A DNA stretch of 64,000 bases from Membranipora membranacea (Eukaryota > Bryozoa > Gymnolaemata > Cheilostomatida > Membraniporidae): contig OU612065.1 of assembly GCA_914767715.1 (NCBI GenBank), positions 10,106,001-10,170,000 on the forward strand. The letters are read 5' to 3'. The first letter of the stretch is position 1. The number at the start of each line of letters is the position of its first letter. Below the pieces are notes generated by a model. That model did not search any database. It saw nothing but the letters and a program-made list of their open reading frames with translations, and was not told the origin of the DNA. Positions 12,726 to 24,478 of the stretch are shown piece after piece. The position numbers and the translations under genes are program-made.

Positions 12726-14936
12726 CTGGAGTGTCAACTAAAACTGCTAGAAAACTTAAGGATTGTTGCAGCCAAGTAATAATGTATAATATTTAAGGGT
12801 AGTATTCAAGTCATCAGTGTACACATCCACACACATCTGGCCAATTGTATCAATGAGGGAGACACTTGGGGAAATAAAGGTTGGTGCTCATTTCACAGGA
12901 ATAAATACTCAGATGGTTAGCAATTTAGTGTACATGAAAAAGTTACAGAAGAAAAGGGAAGAAATACTAATGAAGAGTTGCCACCCTCCCTGTTGCCACT
13001 GAACAGTTTGACCTCACTGTCCCAGCATAAGACTAAAACTAGATAAGATTTTAATACAACTTGAGAGTTGTTGTTCCTGTTAGAGATGGCAGACAACTCT
13101 ATAATAGATAAAAAACGGATTTCCTTTGTGATAGCACGCTGCATACACAAAAATGTAATCCAATCTTTGAAGTGCAGTTAACTGATAATCAACTGTTTCT
13201 CTTGCCTCTTACTCTTGTATTAAGGATAAGATGTCTTTATGGCTTTTTTCATTGATCTATCTTGATTTTCTAATCATTGAGACTTTCTAAGTTATGAATA
13301 ATGGGAAAACCCTACATTATTACTGTATTAATACTCAAGAGTTTCAATGTCAAGGTCGTTTTCATATTCCTATTTTTCCTTCCTGTCTGCTTTTTGACTG
13401 ATCTCATTCGTCTCCTTGATCTACACAAGCATTACCAGAATAAATTGTGTAATGAGGTGCACTACATGAGCTAGCATAAGAAACTTAGGACCAGGACTCA
13501 ATACCGCAGATGGGATGTCTACTCTAGTATCTTGCTGATCTAATTATATATATACTAATACAGTAAGTGAAGTGACTACATCCAATCCAATATATGGTGG
13601 TGTGTACTAACTAAGACTAGTGTTTGAGTTGAAGAAATAGTAATGTAAAGGAGTTCAGCATTTTATTTTCATTGCTTCCACAACTTTGCCATCCCCTAAT
13701 AACAGGACAAAATCTAACACCCAGTGGTAGCTTCAATTCCTTGGCCATCATATGTTACAGTAATTGATCTACATTCTTTCTTTAGATTTAAAAGGACTAC
13801 TTGACTAAATAAATGAACAAGGAGGCCTCTGCTGTTACTCCTTGCTTGAAATGAAATACTAAGTATATCAAGATAGTATTGATTCCCAGAAACTTCTTAT
13901 TTTACTGTGTTTGCGCAATCTTGTCACGGATGGTAAGATGGCCAGCTATCGATGAGCTTGTCTACTACACAGGCAGTTATCGGAGGCAGGTGTCCGTAAA
14001 TGAAATGCTCCTAAAGGGATACGGACTGATCATTCTCAGCAACCTTGAGTGTAGCCTGTCTTTACAAGCTTATTGTTCCACCGAACAAAGCATGTCAAGA
14101 CAGGCTACAATGAGTGTAGCTATTCCCATACCAAAACAAATAATTTTGTAAGATCACTTCTTTCTTTTATTTTTAACTGACTGTTCAACTTGTTCAACTA
14201 TGAGTCAGGGGGTCTTCCAATTAGAATAAGCAATGCTTTTTGAAGCAAGCTATCACATCGCTCTAAATTATCGTTCAGTTAGTTTTTCAATTGAACAAAT
14301 CCGTTCCCAAATCACTCACTCGGAACGTACATAGTTCCATCAATGAGGGAGCTGTTTGTGAGCAGATAGCGATCTTCGCTGTTTTTAAGAGAAAGACCCC
14401 CCTGACTAACCATTGTACCACTTGACATACGCCCAAGTTTCAATGTAGGTGTTGATCATTGCAAATGATTGCTTAGGCTTCATATGGCATTAGTTAAGCA
14501 TGGTTGGCTTGATGGACCAGTAAGACCATTGGTACTTGGGGTGCAACATTACATTATAACCTACATATATTACAATATCACTAGTCCTAAGCTTGGTATT
14601 CTTGTTTCATCAACTGTGTAAAATGTCGTGTCGGCCTGTTTAACCATCTCGCCAGGTATAACAAGGTTTATGGACGGCCAGAATTTCCTGGCTGTTTTTG
14701 TTGCTGTAGGCAGAAGGTTGTGTCATCCAGAGACCTGAGTAAGCAGTTATGAAGACTCTATGTTTATTCGAATGGCTTTGAATGATTTCTTGAGACCTTC
14801 TATAACAGAGTGTTTGATAATATTACAATAGCCTTTGACAAAAATCTCACATGCAGTCGTTTGAGCTTTTTTCTAAACTGCAGATACATGTGAGACATGG
14901 TGACGATAGGAAGTTTTGATCTGAATAACATAAGCC
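12726..14936. other. Intergenic DNA without recognisable genes
   Basis: Short frames here (12817-13002, 13879-14151) lack family resemblance, splice partners and codon bias. An imperfect hairpin-like pair lies near 14050-14110: TGAGTGTAGCCTGTCTT and AAGACAGGCTACAATGAG are inverted complements around a 30-base loop. I see nothing else. Confidence 0.5.
14050..14115. repeat. Short inverted repeat (hairpin)
   Basis: GAGTGTAGCCTGTCTT at about 14048 is the near-perfect inverted complement of AAGACAGGCTACAATGAG at about 14097, leaving a loop of roughly 30 bases. It may be a MITE remnant or a structured region; no target duplication was recognised. Confidence 0.6.
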
Positions 14937-14949
14937 TAGCTCCAGATTG

Positions 14950-15181
14950 AGAGGCTGTGGTGCAATGGGTAAGGCATGGGTCTTTCAATCAAGAGGTCCC
15001 GTGTTCGATTCCCGGCGGTTTATGGTGGTGTCAGGAAGTGCACCGACCTCAAATGCTCCTGTGCCCCATCAGGATCCACGCCGTAGACCCGTACTGATAC
15101 CGAAAACAAAAAACCAAGCAACATCAAGGTTTCTCACACGGTATCACAGGGTATCAAGACTATAAATGGACGCGAGTTTTT
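14950..15181 (+). mobile_element. tRNA-derived SINE with perfect 13-bp target-site duplication
   Basis: The head resembles a tRNA gene: an A-box-like segment (TGGTGCAATGGGTAAGGC) is followed by a clear B box (GTTCGATTCCC). An unrelated body and a T-rich end (GCGAGTTTTT) follow. The 13-mer TAGCTCCAGATTG occurs directly before (14937-14949) and directly after (15182-15194) the element, the classic mark of LINE-driven insertion. The perfect duplication implies a young insertion. It is not a functional tRNA gene: there is no proper acceptor stem closing after the B box. Confidence 0.93.
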
Positions 15182-15194
15182 TAGCTCCAGATTG

Positions 15195-16480
15195 TCAATG
15201 TTTAGTGACCATGAGCGGCTATCCAGCGATCTTTTCAGTGACTGAAATATGTCTAAGATGATACAACGATATTCAACTTAGCGCTCTTGACTACAAGTTG
15301 TATGTGCAAGATCAAGCTATAATGTAATGTAATGACAGCACAGCTCCGTTAACGGTGTGGATAGGGAAATTGGTCCAAACCTTGAAATCACAGCATGAAA
15401 TTTGAATCCTTATCACTACACCACCCTTACTGTTAGTGTACATTGAGCTTGCAGACTGCAGGATCAAAACCTTTTTGTGAATATGAGGGAGCGTATTGCT
15501 CAGAATTGTACTGGTTGTTCCTGGCCAAGGGAGATAGGGAAAGAGAGTATTATGGCCCAAACAGGGAGCTAAACTATGGAAGCGCTGGGGTTAGCTTCGG
15601 TTACGCAAACCTCATGTTGTATATCTCATCGGACCATTACATTTGATTACATGCAACCCATCTATACAATGTAACGTAATATTATATTCTACTTACTCCA
15701 AGGGCAATTATGATTGCTGTGAAAGTGTTCGATTGATGTGTGGGCAAGGTTGTATGGTAATTCAATCAATCTTATCTCACATAAGGCACTAGCGCTTATG
15801 TAATACGGGTAATTAATGGCCATTAATATAATTATAATAAGTATATATGCGGGTAAGGGAATATGGGGGGAAGGGTACTGCCCCCTACCCTCCAGCATCC
15901 TCAGCAATGTACCGAGCTATAGCCAATGTATGCAGATTTTGGATGCTCAATATAAATGTACTTCTAACTGGGCACATCATATACCTAACTAAGTTATCTA
16001 TCAGTGTGTCAGATTTAACCTGGGACCCCCCTTGCTCGATCTTAAAAGCATTTATTGTATAGATAATAAACACAACACGTCAATGGGTGACATATACCAA
16101 TGATGTACAGTGTATTGCAAACTCTCTGAGACTCTCTGGGTGTCAAGCTAGGAATTTACGAAATTAGTTCATTTAATACTTAGACCAAGGAGTAAAAGAC
16201 CAGGGAGTTAACTCCTTGCTTAGACAGTAAATATTGAGGTATTTATCTATTATAGTTTATGATTGTGTTTCTCTAGGCTTAATGCTGTGTGTGTTGACCA
16301 GGAAGGGATCTAAAAAAAATTGCCTACTTCTTCCTAATGGCTAAATAGTTTGAAACTGCATACTCTATAGGTTTGACTCTTGTGAGCCATGTACCATGGG
16401 AATGGCGTTATATTTTAGATTCGACGTAGATAGTAAATCACTATGGTTCCATGCTTCGATTTTGTGGTTCACTCCAATTT
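15195..16480. other. Intergenic DNA
   Basis: No coding region or RNA gene is supported. Short frames at 15443-15646 and 15847-16062 have no family signature and no convincing splice partners. Confidence 0.5.
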
Positions 16481-16482
16481 CG

Positions 16483-16514
16483 AATGGTTAGAATCTAGTG
16501 GATTCTAACCATTC
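16483..16514. repeat. Perfect 13-bp-arm hairpin
   Basis: AATGGTTAGAATC and GATTCTAACCATT are exact inverted complements separated by five bases (TAGTG). The hairpin directly abuts the 3' end of a minus-strand SINE-like sequence, so it may mark the insertion junction or a nested element. Confidence 0.8.
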
Positions 16515-16640
16515 CCATGATGGGAAAAATATGAAAAGAATCTGCCACGGCATCCCCGGCCTCCCGCGTGTAATCCCTTTGAAGGCAATGTGTGCAAGCG
16601 CACTAACCATTCTGCCATGACGCCAATTAGGAAATAGGTC
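16505..16640 (-). mobile_element. Degenerate tRNA-derived SINE, family 2 (copy 1)
   Basis: Read on the minus strand, an A-box-like segment (TGGCAGAATGGTTAGTGC) is followed by a worn B-box region and then a tail, CAGATTCTTTTCATATTTTT, ending in a CATGGGAATGG block. The same tail and ending recur at about 32360-32530, also downstream of a tRNA-like head, so the two are copies of one family. The outer boundaries are approximate. Confidence 0.65.
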
Positions 16641-17186
16641 GGATAAACACGGTATGGATATTCGCGTCCAAAAAGTCATTTATCACAATCGGAATTTGAT
16701 TTTAATGCCATTTCCATGGGGCGATTACTCCCGAAATCCTTACAAAATCGAACCTTGGAAACATAGCGAATATCTCTTATAAAATATTGAAAGTTAACAA
16801 AGCAACATACAACAATGCTGCATATTGTCCATCTCCCACACATGCCTATTGGTTTAACTTCAGCTCAGAGTTTGTTATGCTGGTCTGATAGTATCATCAA
16901 TCATTCCATTAACAATCAACCCCCAAAAAATGTTAGCAGTGGTTGATTCTGGAATGCCACTACCAACAACTCTACTGTATGTAGAATACATATTGAGGAC
17001 ATGCTCCTAGTTTGATTTTGTGAAACATGAGTGATTCAATCCAACTGTCACATTGTGACAAGTTGTTATTCTTTGTTACATCAGCTTGTTGCTGTTCACT
17101 TTTTGTACTTCTCTGTATGTGTAAGATGCTGACAACTATTTGTTATCTTGTAAACTGATCTGTGATTGATAGATATTCTAATTGCA
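16641..17186. other. Intergenic DNA before the GTPase-like exon
   Basis: Nothing coding is supported. A polypyrimidine/AG acceptor-like sequence (ATTCTAATTGCAG) ends at 17187, suggesting that a 5'UTR exon could lie further upstream. Confidence 0.4.
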
Positions 17187-17260
17187 GACAGGAGAGCTCA
17201 TACTGAGCCTTGTTGACCCGTCCCGGTTATCTCATATGCAAATCAGACAGTGAGGACAGC

Positions 17261-17462
17261 ATGGATGAAAGGTCCATGCTAAGTGAGGTTAACTCTGATG
17301 AGCCTATCATTGTGAAGGCTCTAGGTAAAAGACATGGGGTGCGCTACAAGGATAAGATTGTATATAAGATCATAATGGGAGGAGGATCTAATCGGGGAGC
17401 TACTTCCTTTATTACTCGATACACAGCTGGAAAATTCCAGAGCACAACGCCTACCATCGGGG
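17261..17462 (+). CDS. First coding exon of a Rab-like GTPase with a broken P-loop
   Basis: The exon starts at an ATG and ends at a strong donor (GTAAGT) in phase 1. An acidic N-terminal extension of about 30 residues precedes VYKIIMGGGSNRGATSF, ITRYTAGKFQ and PTIG. The spacing matches the first exons of the Rab32-like copies at 24.3, 25.6 and 30.4 kb (YKIL.IGPP.AGKT, ITRYVH, ETIG), which end at the same codon and phase. The invariant P-loop lysine is Ala here (GATS instead of GKTS), which would be expected to cripple nucleotide binding. No matching second exon (the VDFALK type) is visible downstream. A phase-compatible join to an AG at 18543 would fuse it to the next gene, but that is untested. 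It may be an orphaned exon, a pseudogene fragment or the start of a divergent gene. Confidence 0.55.
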
Positions 17463-17585
17463 GTAAGTCGATAATAGATCATTTCTTTGTTGTTGAGGAC
17501 ATCCAATACTGGCATTGCCAATCAATAGCAAAAGTTGTCTGTAAAGACAACTCCACCTACCTTGACCTGTTGAATGTATACACCT

Positions 17586-17606
17586 TTATATATATATATA
17601 TATTTA
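17586..17606 (+). repeat. (TA)n microsatellite
   Basis: A short run of alternating T and A in the region downstream of the GTPase-like exon. Confidence 0.8.
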
Positions 17607-17609
17607 TGA

Positions 17610-18540
17610 AATGAATAATACTTGTGGTTTCCAACTATTGCCCTACCTGGTAGGTGCTGTATAGACTTTAGATGCTGGCAGTTTTGTTGGATACTTCAAT
17701 CGTCTTATTGAGTTTAATGTGGTACTTTTCTGTAGAGTACGAATATATCAGAGCGGATATATGGTGAACATTTCTGCTGTATTGGGATATCTTTGTTTTG
17801 ATGTATGTTAGGACATCACAGGATTCTGTTGATGCCAACCCCTGGGTATTGTAAGATGTTTCTCTTTTAGTACTTCTGATGTTTAGAGTTTCTCTATGAG
17901 ACTGGGGCAGTGTAGTAGCTATCATTTGATATGATTGTTTACTGATATTTCACCACTGAGCATTTCTACAAGGGTGGTGAATGTGCTCAGCATACAGGTC
18001 TGTGCTTTCTGAGCAGTTAGCTGTGGTGCTTAGTCTGTGATTGAGCCTACCTTTCGGGGGTTATGGCTCAATGATACCCCAATGTATACCCTATCATATA
18101 GGCATAATTCACATAATACTGAATAAAGAATAAAATGGTTATGTGATCAAATTATTGCAGCTGTCTTTGGCAAAAGAATGATACTGTGCATTAAAAAATA
18201 TTATTTAGGATTAATAGCAATTTGTGCTTCGATTTTTGTGATCATGTTTTTTATTTGTTGTGGCTCCCACGTTGGATTACTATACTAGTATAGAAGGGAG
18301 GTGATCCAGTGCTGATGTCCATTGGTCACAATTACTAATATACTCACCATAGATAATTGATGAGCATTGCCCTCTCAAAATCGATATCATCTACAATTGT
18401 CAGAGTCATGATTTATCATTCCTGATCAAATATTGATACCATTGATATTATTGTCAAGCATTTTTTCAAGTTATTGTTTTGAATCAATAATACACTGTTT
18501 ACGATTATTGTTTCAAAATCATATTGATAAATGGTTCAGA
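17610..18540. other. Non-coding stretch between two predicted coding units
   Basis: AT-rich with no supported exon. The frame upstream of 18550 stays open to 18433, so an additional 5' exon or a longer N-terminus for the next gene cannot be excluded. Confidence 0.4.
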
Positions 18541-18549
18541 GCTACAAAC

Positions 18550-19748
18550 ATGGCCAAAAGTGGCAGCGTAGATTTCAAGTCTTTCTATTTTACATCTCTT
18601 GTACACTTGGTCAGTGACAACAAACTAGCATCGTCATACCAATCACAGGGCCGCAGTAAGACTTCAGTGATTCCGCACTCAAAAGGTCCTCAAGCTAAGA
18701 AGGTGAGATAAAATCAGATCTTTTCTATCATTCACTAGACAGAATTAGTGCCTACTAAAAGCTGTTCTATTTCTCTACATTTTTCATTTTATACGTCCTT
18801 TTTGGTTATTGTTTTTTTCTGACCAACAGACATCGTTTTGAATGTGAAGTAGGTTATGGAAATAAATATGCTTTGATGAGTTCAATGCAAACAAATTATA
18901 CCCACCGAAAAACTAAGTCAACTTAATATATTATGGTATATACGTTTTTGTAGAAATATGAAGTGGAGCTTCGGAGTGAGCAGGAACAGTACAGGTCCAA
19001 ACCTCTACCTGTTGATCCTATATTCTTGACTAGGAAGACGGAATGGGGCCAAAAATCACTCGCACACAACGCCCGTAGTCAACTCACATATGAAAAGGGT
19101 GTGGCTTGTTATGAGCGTGATATGAAGAAGGCAATAACACAGTTACAAAACTCGAAATCTTATCATACCAAAGTCCTGAACAAGCTAAGAGAACGACAGA
19201 TGCAGATATGCGAGGAGCGAGAAAAAGAGGAAATACTCAAGCAAGCTAAACAAAGATACGACAACCTAGCCCCCATACTGGAAACTAAGAGGTTTTGTGG
19301 AGCTTGTGCACGTCGACCTAAAAGCGCTAAAGCAAGTACACAGGTCACAGTTGATGGACTGTTGAGATCGCCTAAACCTGAGGGTTTTTCCAGTAAATTT
19401 CATCAGCTGACTTTCAGTTCTTATGAACAGAGACAGGCACCACCCAAACCACTGCTACGCCCTCAGCGTAGCCAATCAACGCAGCTTAAATCTGTCTGCT
19501 TTGATGGGGAGAATTCTGTTAGTTCTGAGGAGTCTGGGGGCAGGAGTATCCCGTCACCAGTGGACGGCAGTAACCATAAATCAGGATCAGAGGCATATCA
19601 GCGTCCGCTCTCACCTTTGAGGAGTTATGATAGTTCAATTATACCTGACAGTAGAAGTACCATAGTCAGACCTAAAACTGGCAAACCAGGAACCAGGATA
19701 CTGAAGTCTGCTCAGTCTAAACTTCAACATCTGTTGCCTAATCATTAA
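18550..19748 (+). CDS. Uncharacterised basic coiled-coil / low-complexity protein
   Basis: Two exons, 18550-18702 and 18954-19748, join in phase 0 across GTGAGA...TTTTTGTAG and give 315 residues ending in TAA. I do not recognise the family. Residues about 52-160 are highly charged and look helical (for example NKLRERQMQICEEREKEEIL), probably a coiled coil. A short Cys motif follows (FCGACARRPKSAK). The C-terminal half is Ser/Pro/Arg-rich and probably disordered (PPKPLLRPQRSQS, SPLRSYDSS), with several potential phosphorylation and SH3-like sites. There is no signal peptide or membrane segment. The ATG is the first in the open frame with a plausible context, but an upstream exon ending in phase 1 could be joined at an AG at 18543. 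A real gene is likely because the long second frame is open and compositionally coherent; function is unknown. Confidence 0.7.
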
Positions 19749-20900
19749 AGTGCTGATAATTATCATAGTTATCAAGTATTAGGAATTAAACATGAGATTG
19801 GAATTCCTTCCTAAATAATTTGGAGTTGTTTCTTCATAGAAGACAAAGGTGGATAACTCCCACTTACTAATTTTTTCTGTGGCGTTGACTGATAATATAT
19901 ATGGTATACCAAAGCGGAAATGTGAACATTACTATGGACAAATAATGAAAAGATTTTAACAGGGGATTGGTTTGTAATTCATTATTGTTACAAAGCTGTG
20001 TTAATCTGGCTGTTTGTCATCTTGGTTCCTTATTGATGTCGAGGAGAGTTGTTTGCCTTTGCTTTATTTATATTCTTAGGTTGCAAACAGCATCTACACT
20101 GTCTGCTAGTCATATGGAATTCAACCTCTAGCTGGAGTGTAGATACTTGTAATTTCCAACTATGTATGGATAAGCTAGAGTTCTTCTGATCAATGTATTC
20201 TAACACCGTAATATATATATATATATATATATATATCAGTCTTTCCCTTCTCTGATGTGATTTTTGGTTGTATCAATGCCTTAATCTATATCCAAACCTA
20301 AAAATACAAAGGTTGATTGATACTTATGTGTGCAGGGAAACGGGACAATTGCATGTATGAAAAAACTTCTAATCAGTTATAGCGTCAATAATGGTAGAAC
20401 CTGGTGTGTATCAAAGCAAAATATTGCAGACACACCATGTAGTTTGGGACAAAGCCCTGGTCCTAAGCTCCCTGGATTAGAATGTATATTACATTTTAGT
20501 GGGAGTTGCCTCCTCCTCTCACAATGGTATTCCCAGTTGAGCTGACAGATCTTTACTTTATTTACACTTGTATATTTATCTCAATGACTGGAACTAAACA
20601 TTCATACTATCAGACATCAGATTATTAGGTTTTGCTCTCATATTATGAGTTTTCACCTGCTGTCTTGCTTATATCCTATGTATTCTTGACCGTATAGTAG
20701 CTAACCATACATTGACTCTTGACACCGAGCACTTTGACCCAATGCCGTACTGTACACTCTTCTACTTCTTATCTTAGGAGATAACAGTCAAAGAGATTTT
20801 GTGCTGGTTGTTTCTCATATAAGCTGTACTACATTTTGTTATCTTTGTGCTTGTGATTGAAGAATTCGTACATTTGTCATAATATAAGTTAGCATCGATC
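19749..20900. other. 3'UTR / intergenic DNA
   Basis: It contains the 3'UTR of the preceding gene and a (TA)n tract at about 20210-20237. A frame at 20330-20545 follows a GTGTGCAG acceptor-like site, but it has no donor, partner exon or family match and is not called. Confidence 0.5.
20208..20237 (+). repeat. (TA)n microsatellite
   Basis: About 14 TA dinucleotides in a row, in the intergenic DNA before the M6PR-like gene. Confidence 0.9.
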
Positions 20901-23763
20901 ATGGGGTTACGGGTAGCAAATCTCTTGCCCTGCCTTGCCTTCGTTTGTCTTCTATGTAAAGTATCATCTAAACCTAAATGTACTAAGATTGATTCATGTT
21001 CTTGTGACTGGGGGAATGGAACCATCACTACACTAAAGGACCTGGCTAACAGTGACGGGAGCCCAAAGTAAGTGCTGAAACTCATGAGTTAACTATATTT
21101 TGCTTTTGATGTGAGATTGATTTGAAATTTATTTCCATTTCATGGCATATGAGTTCAATTTTACTTGGTGTGAATAGCTATGATCACTTGCATTGTATTG
21201 GATTGGATTGTATTTTAGAGCTTTTCATTATTTAGATACAAAGATGTGCAGGATCAGTTTGATACAGGGCTGGTGTTCTCCTTTAACCCGTGTAATCCAT
21301 TCTCAGAGGGTGACTGCAAAGATGTGGCTGTGAGTTATCCTAAACTTACTGTTCACTTACTGTATGACACGCGGGTGTACTACTGTAGTGCCACTGCCAG
21401 TAGTATTATTACATTTGCCTGCATTTTGAGTTTCCCCCTTCGAGTCGCCTGCGCCCCGGCAGTAGGGTGGGAACAACCCAGAAAAGTTATTCTGACATTC
21501 CCTCAATACCAAATGTCCTCAAAAGCTTATTGAGGCACCATCCTATCAAATATCTAGTAGAATTTTGGTATTCGAAATAATATTGACCATTATTCTGTCA
21601 AAAAAGGTTAATATTGAAAAGAGTGATATACATTCATGTTGGAGTATAAAGATATTATTCCAAAGGTGAGCCGCAGTCAAAATTCTGACAAATTAATCAG
21701 GGCACATAGCCACTGGATATGCACAGACTGCAGCAGGCCTGTGGCAGGCACCATTTGCTTGTTGAAAACATTTATTTTTTATTCACCCCTCCCCCCCCCT
21801 GCTAGAAAATAAATGTATTGATTTTACTAGTAAATAATGTCAGAAAATTTTAATATGCACCTTAATATGACTCATTTTTTAGGTTTGCGCCAAACAGCAA
21901 ACTACCAATGAATACAATAACTATGGAACTCAAGATTCTGTTGTGTTTGACTTAGAGGAGTTCGGTGATGGTAAATCAGATACATTGACCATAACATACT
22001 CAACTTCCAATCCAGCGAGGTATGGGGGCCATAATTGTTTTGCATGTTGTAGTATCAACAGTTAAATCTTCCTTGTGGATTATTTGTGTTTCCTGTGTAG
22101 TTTAGCAAACTAACGTCATTTTTCACCATTACACTAGCCGACTTCCTAAATTTGAATCCTCAACAGACTGAAAAAAAATTAATTTCTATAGCTGACAAAA
22201 ACACACACTAATTTCTACTCTTATGAAAAATGACTTGTAATTTATTGAATTTTTTTTTCAGGCAAGCAAAGCTGTATATAGAGTGCCTCTCTTCTCCTAC
22301 TGATCAGCCTTTTCAGGTGCTGGGTATATTACCTGTCAAACCTCCCACACTGGTAAGTAACACCACCTACCTCTGGTCCAAAATAATACTCAGTCTGTCC
22401 AAAACAGATATAGACCAATGAGCTATACATTGATGATTGATGTATTACAATATCATAGTCCTGCTAAAATACTATAAATATGAAATTTATCTTCAAAGAA
22501 GGTAACACAGTTGGATTACCCTATATGAGACCATGTTGTACATTATTTGTACATGCAGATACGATGATGATACAATAATATAACAAGTTGATACATAATA
22601 ACACGGTATACACAATGCACACTGAGACCAAATCTAGGCTCTGGCAATCACAGGTAGGTAAAGACCAGGCAGGAGAAGCCGAGAATCATACCCTGGTCGT
22701 TTGGTGAAGTTCAAAAACCGGATATATCTGTATTTAATTTTGAATGCAATAAAAATATTTGTTTTAGATGATGGCTATTGGTAGCCCAAAAGTCTGTCCT
22801 AGGAAAAACACCCCCAGTACCAAATCACCATCAGGACCTGGAGGAGAAGGGCGGCTCAGTGTGGGGTCTATTATACTTATAGTGTGAGTAGAGGGTGTCA
22901 TTAGCTTTTCGTGTAGTTCTTTACATTAATAATAGTTCTTGAGAAAGCACTGCTGTAGGGACTGATGTATATTGATGGATAGGGGGAACATACCTTACCC
23001 TGAACAAGCGTATAGCAATTTGGCTTTGGTTTCTAGAAAACAATTTCACATCTTTGGTTGGCCGAAAAAGTCAGTAATGCCACAGCCAACCCCTTGTAAA
23101 TGTTTGTCAAGTAGCTTGGCTGAGTTCTTATCGGTTGTTAAGGCTGCCAGAATATAAGTAGTCGTGAGCTCTATAGTAAATAAAATTTTCATTTTAGAGT
23201 TGCAGTTCTGGTAGTTGTGTATGTAATTGGAGGTATCTTTGTTTCGAAATTTATTTGGAAGAAAGAAGGTAAAGAGGTGTTCCCCAATTACACAGTTTGG
23301 ACAACCGGCGCCAGATATGTAGGAGTGAGTTGTCTTGTATTTGAATAACTGTATACTATCTGTTATCTCATATATATGAGTATACAGGTTGCAATTTAGT
23401 TCTGTTGTCTTTCAGAGTTAAACAACATTGAGGTATAAACTATAATAACTCATTTCCTCTATATCCCATACCACCCTTTGGCTTTTAAAGTAAGAGTGTC
23501 ACAGTGCTGAAACAAAATAACCTGCTTATATCTATTGTTTTGTTCTGAGACGCAATGAGTTGTTTCCCACACACTCTAAACTGCAACTGTTGATCTGTAT
23601 GAAGAGTTGTCCTCTTTTGAAATATGCAAACACAACTCTTATATACCGCTTTAAAAATTGTAATTTCATTGCGTAACAAAGAATGTATGATAATTTGTAG
23701 GAGGGTGCGAAGTTTCTGGGTAACAAAATAAGAGGAAAGAGTAATGATGATGAGGCTTACTAG
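20901..23763 (+). CDS. M6PR-like: Cation-dependent mannose-6-phosphate receptor-like type I membrane protein
   Basis: Seven exons with consistent phases: 20901-21067, 21236-21329, 21883-22019, 22262-22352, 22768-22883, 23198-23324, 23701-23763; 264 residues. A hydrophobic signal peptide (residues about 4-23) precedes a Cys-rich lumenal MRH-type domain: CSCDWG, DGSPKYKD, FNPCNPFSEGDC, VCAKQ, YIECLSS. After a Pro/Ser/Gly linker, RLSVGSIILI opens a single transmembrane helix rich in Val and Ile, then VYVIGG and a short cytoplasmic tail (KEVFPNYTVW, GNKIRGKSNDDEAY). The SVGS-to-VYxxGG membrane segment and the F-P-x-x-x-x-W tail strongly resemble CD-M6PR, which carries acid hydrolases from the trans-Golgi to endosomes. 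The full Arg/Glu/Tyr mannose-phosphate pocket is not obvious, so ligand binding is uncertain. Confidence 0.85.
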
Positions 23764-24339
23764 TAGACCATAACCTGAAGGATATTCAGCTGTTATGAGC
23801 AAAAGATATTATAATTGTTACCAATGAATAGTCATCATATTACTAACCTCACCTGCACAGGGGAGAAACTCCTACTGCAGGCTTGGCTGACTGGGTCTCT
23901 ATCTTTATTCCAGCAATGAAAGATGATCTGTATGTGTTAAACCTGGCATTTCATAATATTTTTTCCGTTACATAACAATACATATAATATAAATTTTTCA
24001 CTATCACTAGTAATATTCAATATAAATTATTTTCCCCTTTTATTTGTGTTAGGTAACTCCTTGTTGCCTCTTCGTAATTGAGCTTAGTCAAATGCTTAGT
24101 TAAAATGCTGCTGTGCGCTGGTTTATAGTTGTTTGTAGGGATAAGATGAGGAAGTAAGTTTGAATCAAATAATTCTTATCCTAACATGACCATTCAAGTC
24201 TTACAGTCACTTGTCAGTTTCAGTTTACCTACTAAGGAAAAAACAGCTGAAAGTGTCTCAGTCAACATCACATCTTCTTATATTAGTCTGTAAACACAAA
24301 AGGATAAGATAGAATTATTAGATACACATAATTGTCCTG
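23764..24339. other. 3'UTR / intergenic spacer before the Rab32-like cluster
   Basis: AT-rich; no exon, RNA gene or repeat is recognised. The promoter of the first Rab32-like exon should lie at its right end, but no TATA box is evident, unlike the later copies. Confidence 0.4.
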
Positions 24340-24478
24340 ATGGATGCTGATGAAGATTCAGATTGTGGATATAAGGTTCTGGTGATAGGACCCTACTATG
24401 CTGGAAAATCATGCTTCATCCATAGATACGTTGATGGTTTATATGACTCAAGGGAGCTGTACAAACAAACTATGGGTG
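24340..24478 (+). CDS. Isolated first exon of a Rab32-like GTPase (P-loop exon)
   Basis: The ATG opens 46 codons plus one base before a GTAGGT donor (phase 1). The exon encodes an acidic start, YKVLVIGPYYAGKSC (an intact P-loop, GxxxxGKS), a FIHRYVDG helix and the switch I approach KQTMG. Length, exon end and phase match the first exon of the intact gene 1.2 kb downstream. No copy of exons 2 to 5 lies between them. It could therefore be an alternative first exon spliced to exon 2 at 25976, or the relic of a lost gene. Joining 24340-24478 to 25976 keeps the frame (MG plus VDFALK). Only transcript evidence can separate these possibilities. Confidence 0.6.

Noticed and set aside
14954-15025. tRNA gene with a good B box
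   Set aside because: It is the head of a SINE bounded by 13-bp target duplications, and the sequence does not close an acceptor stem after the B box.
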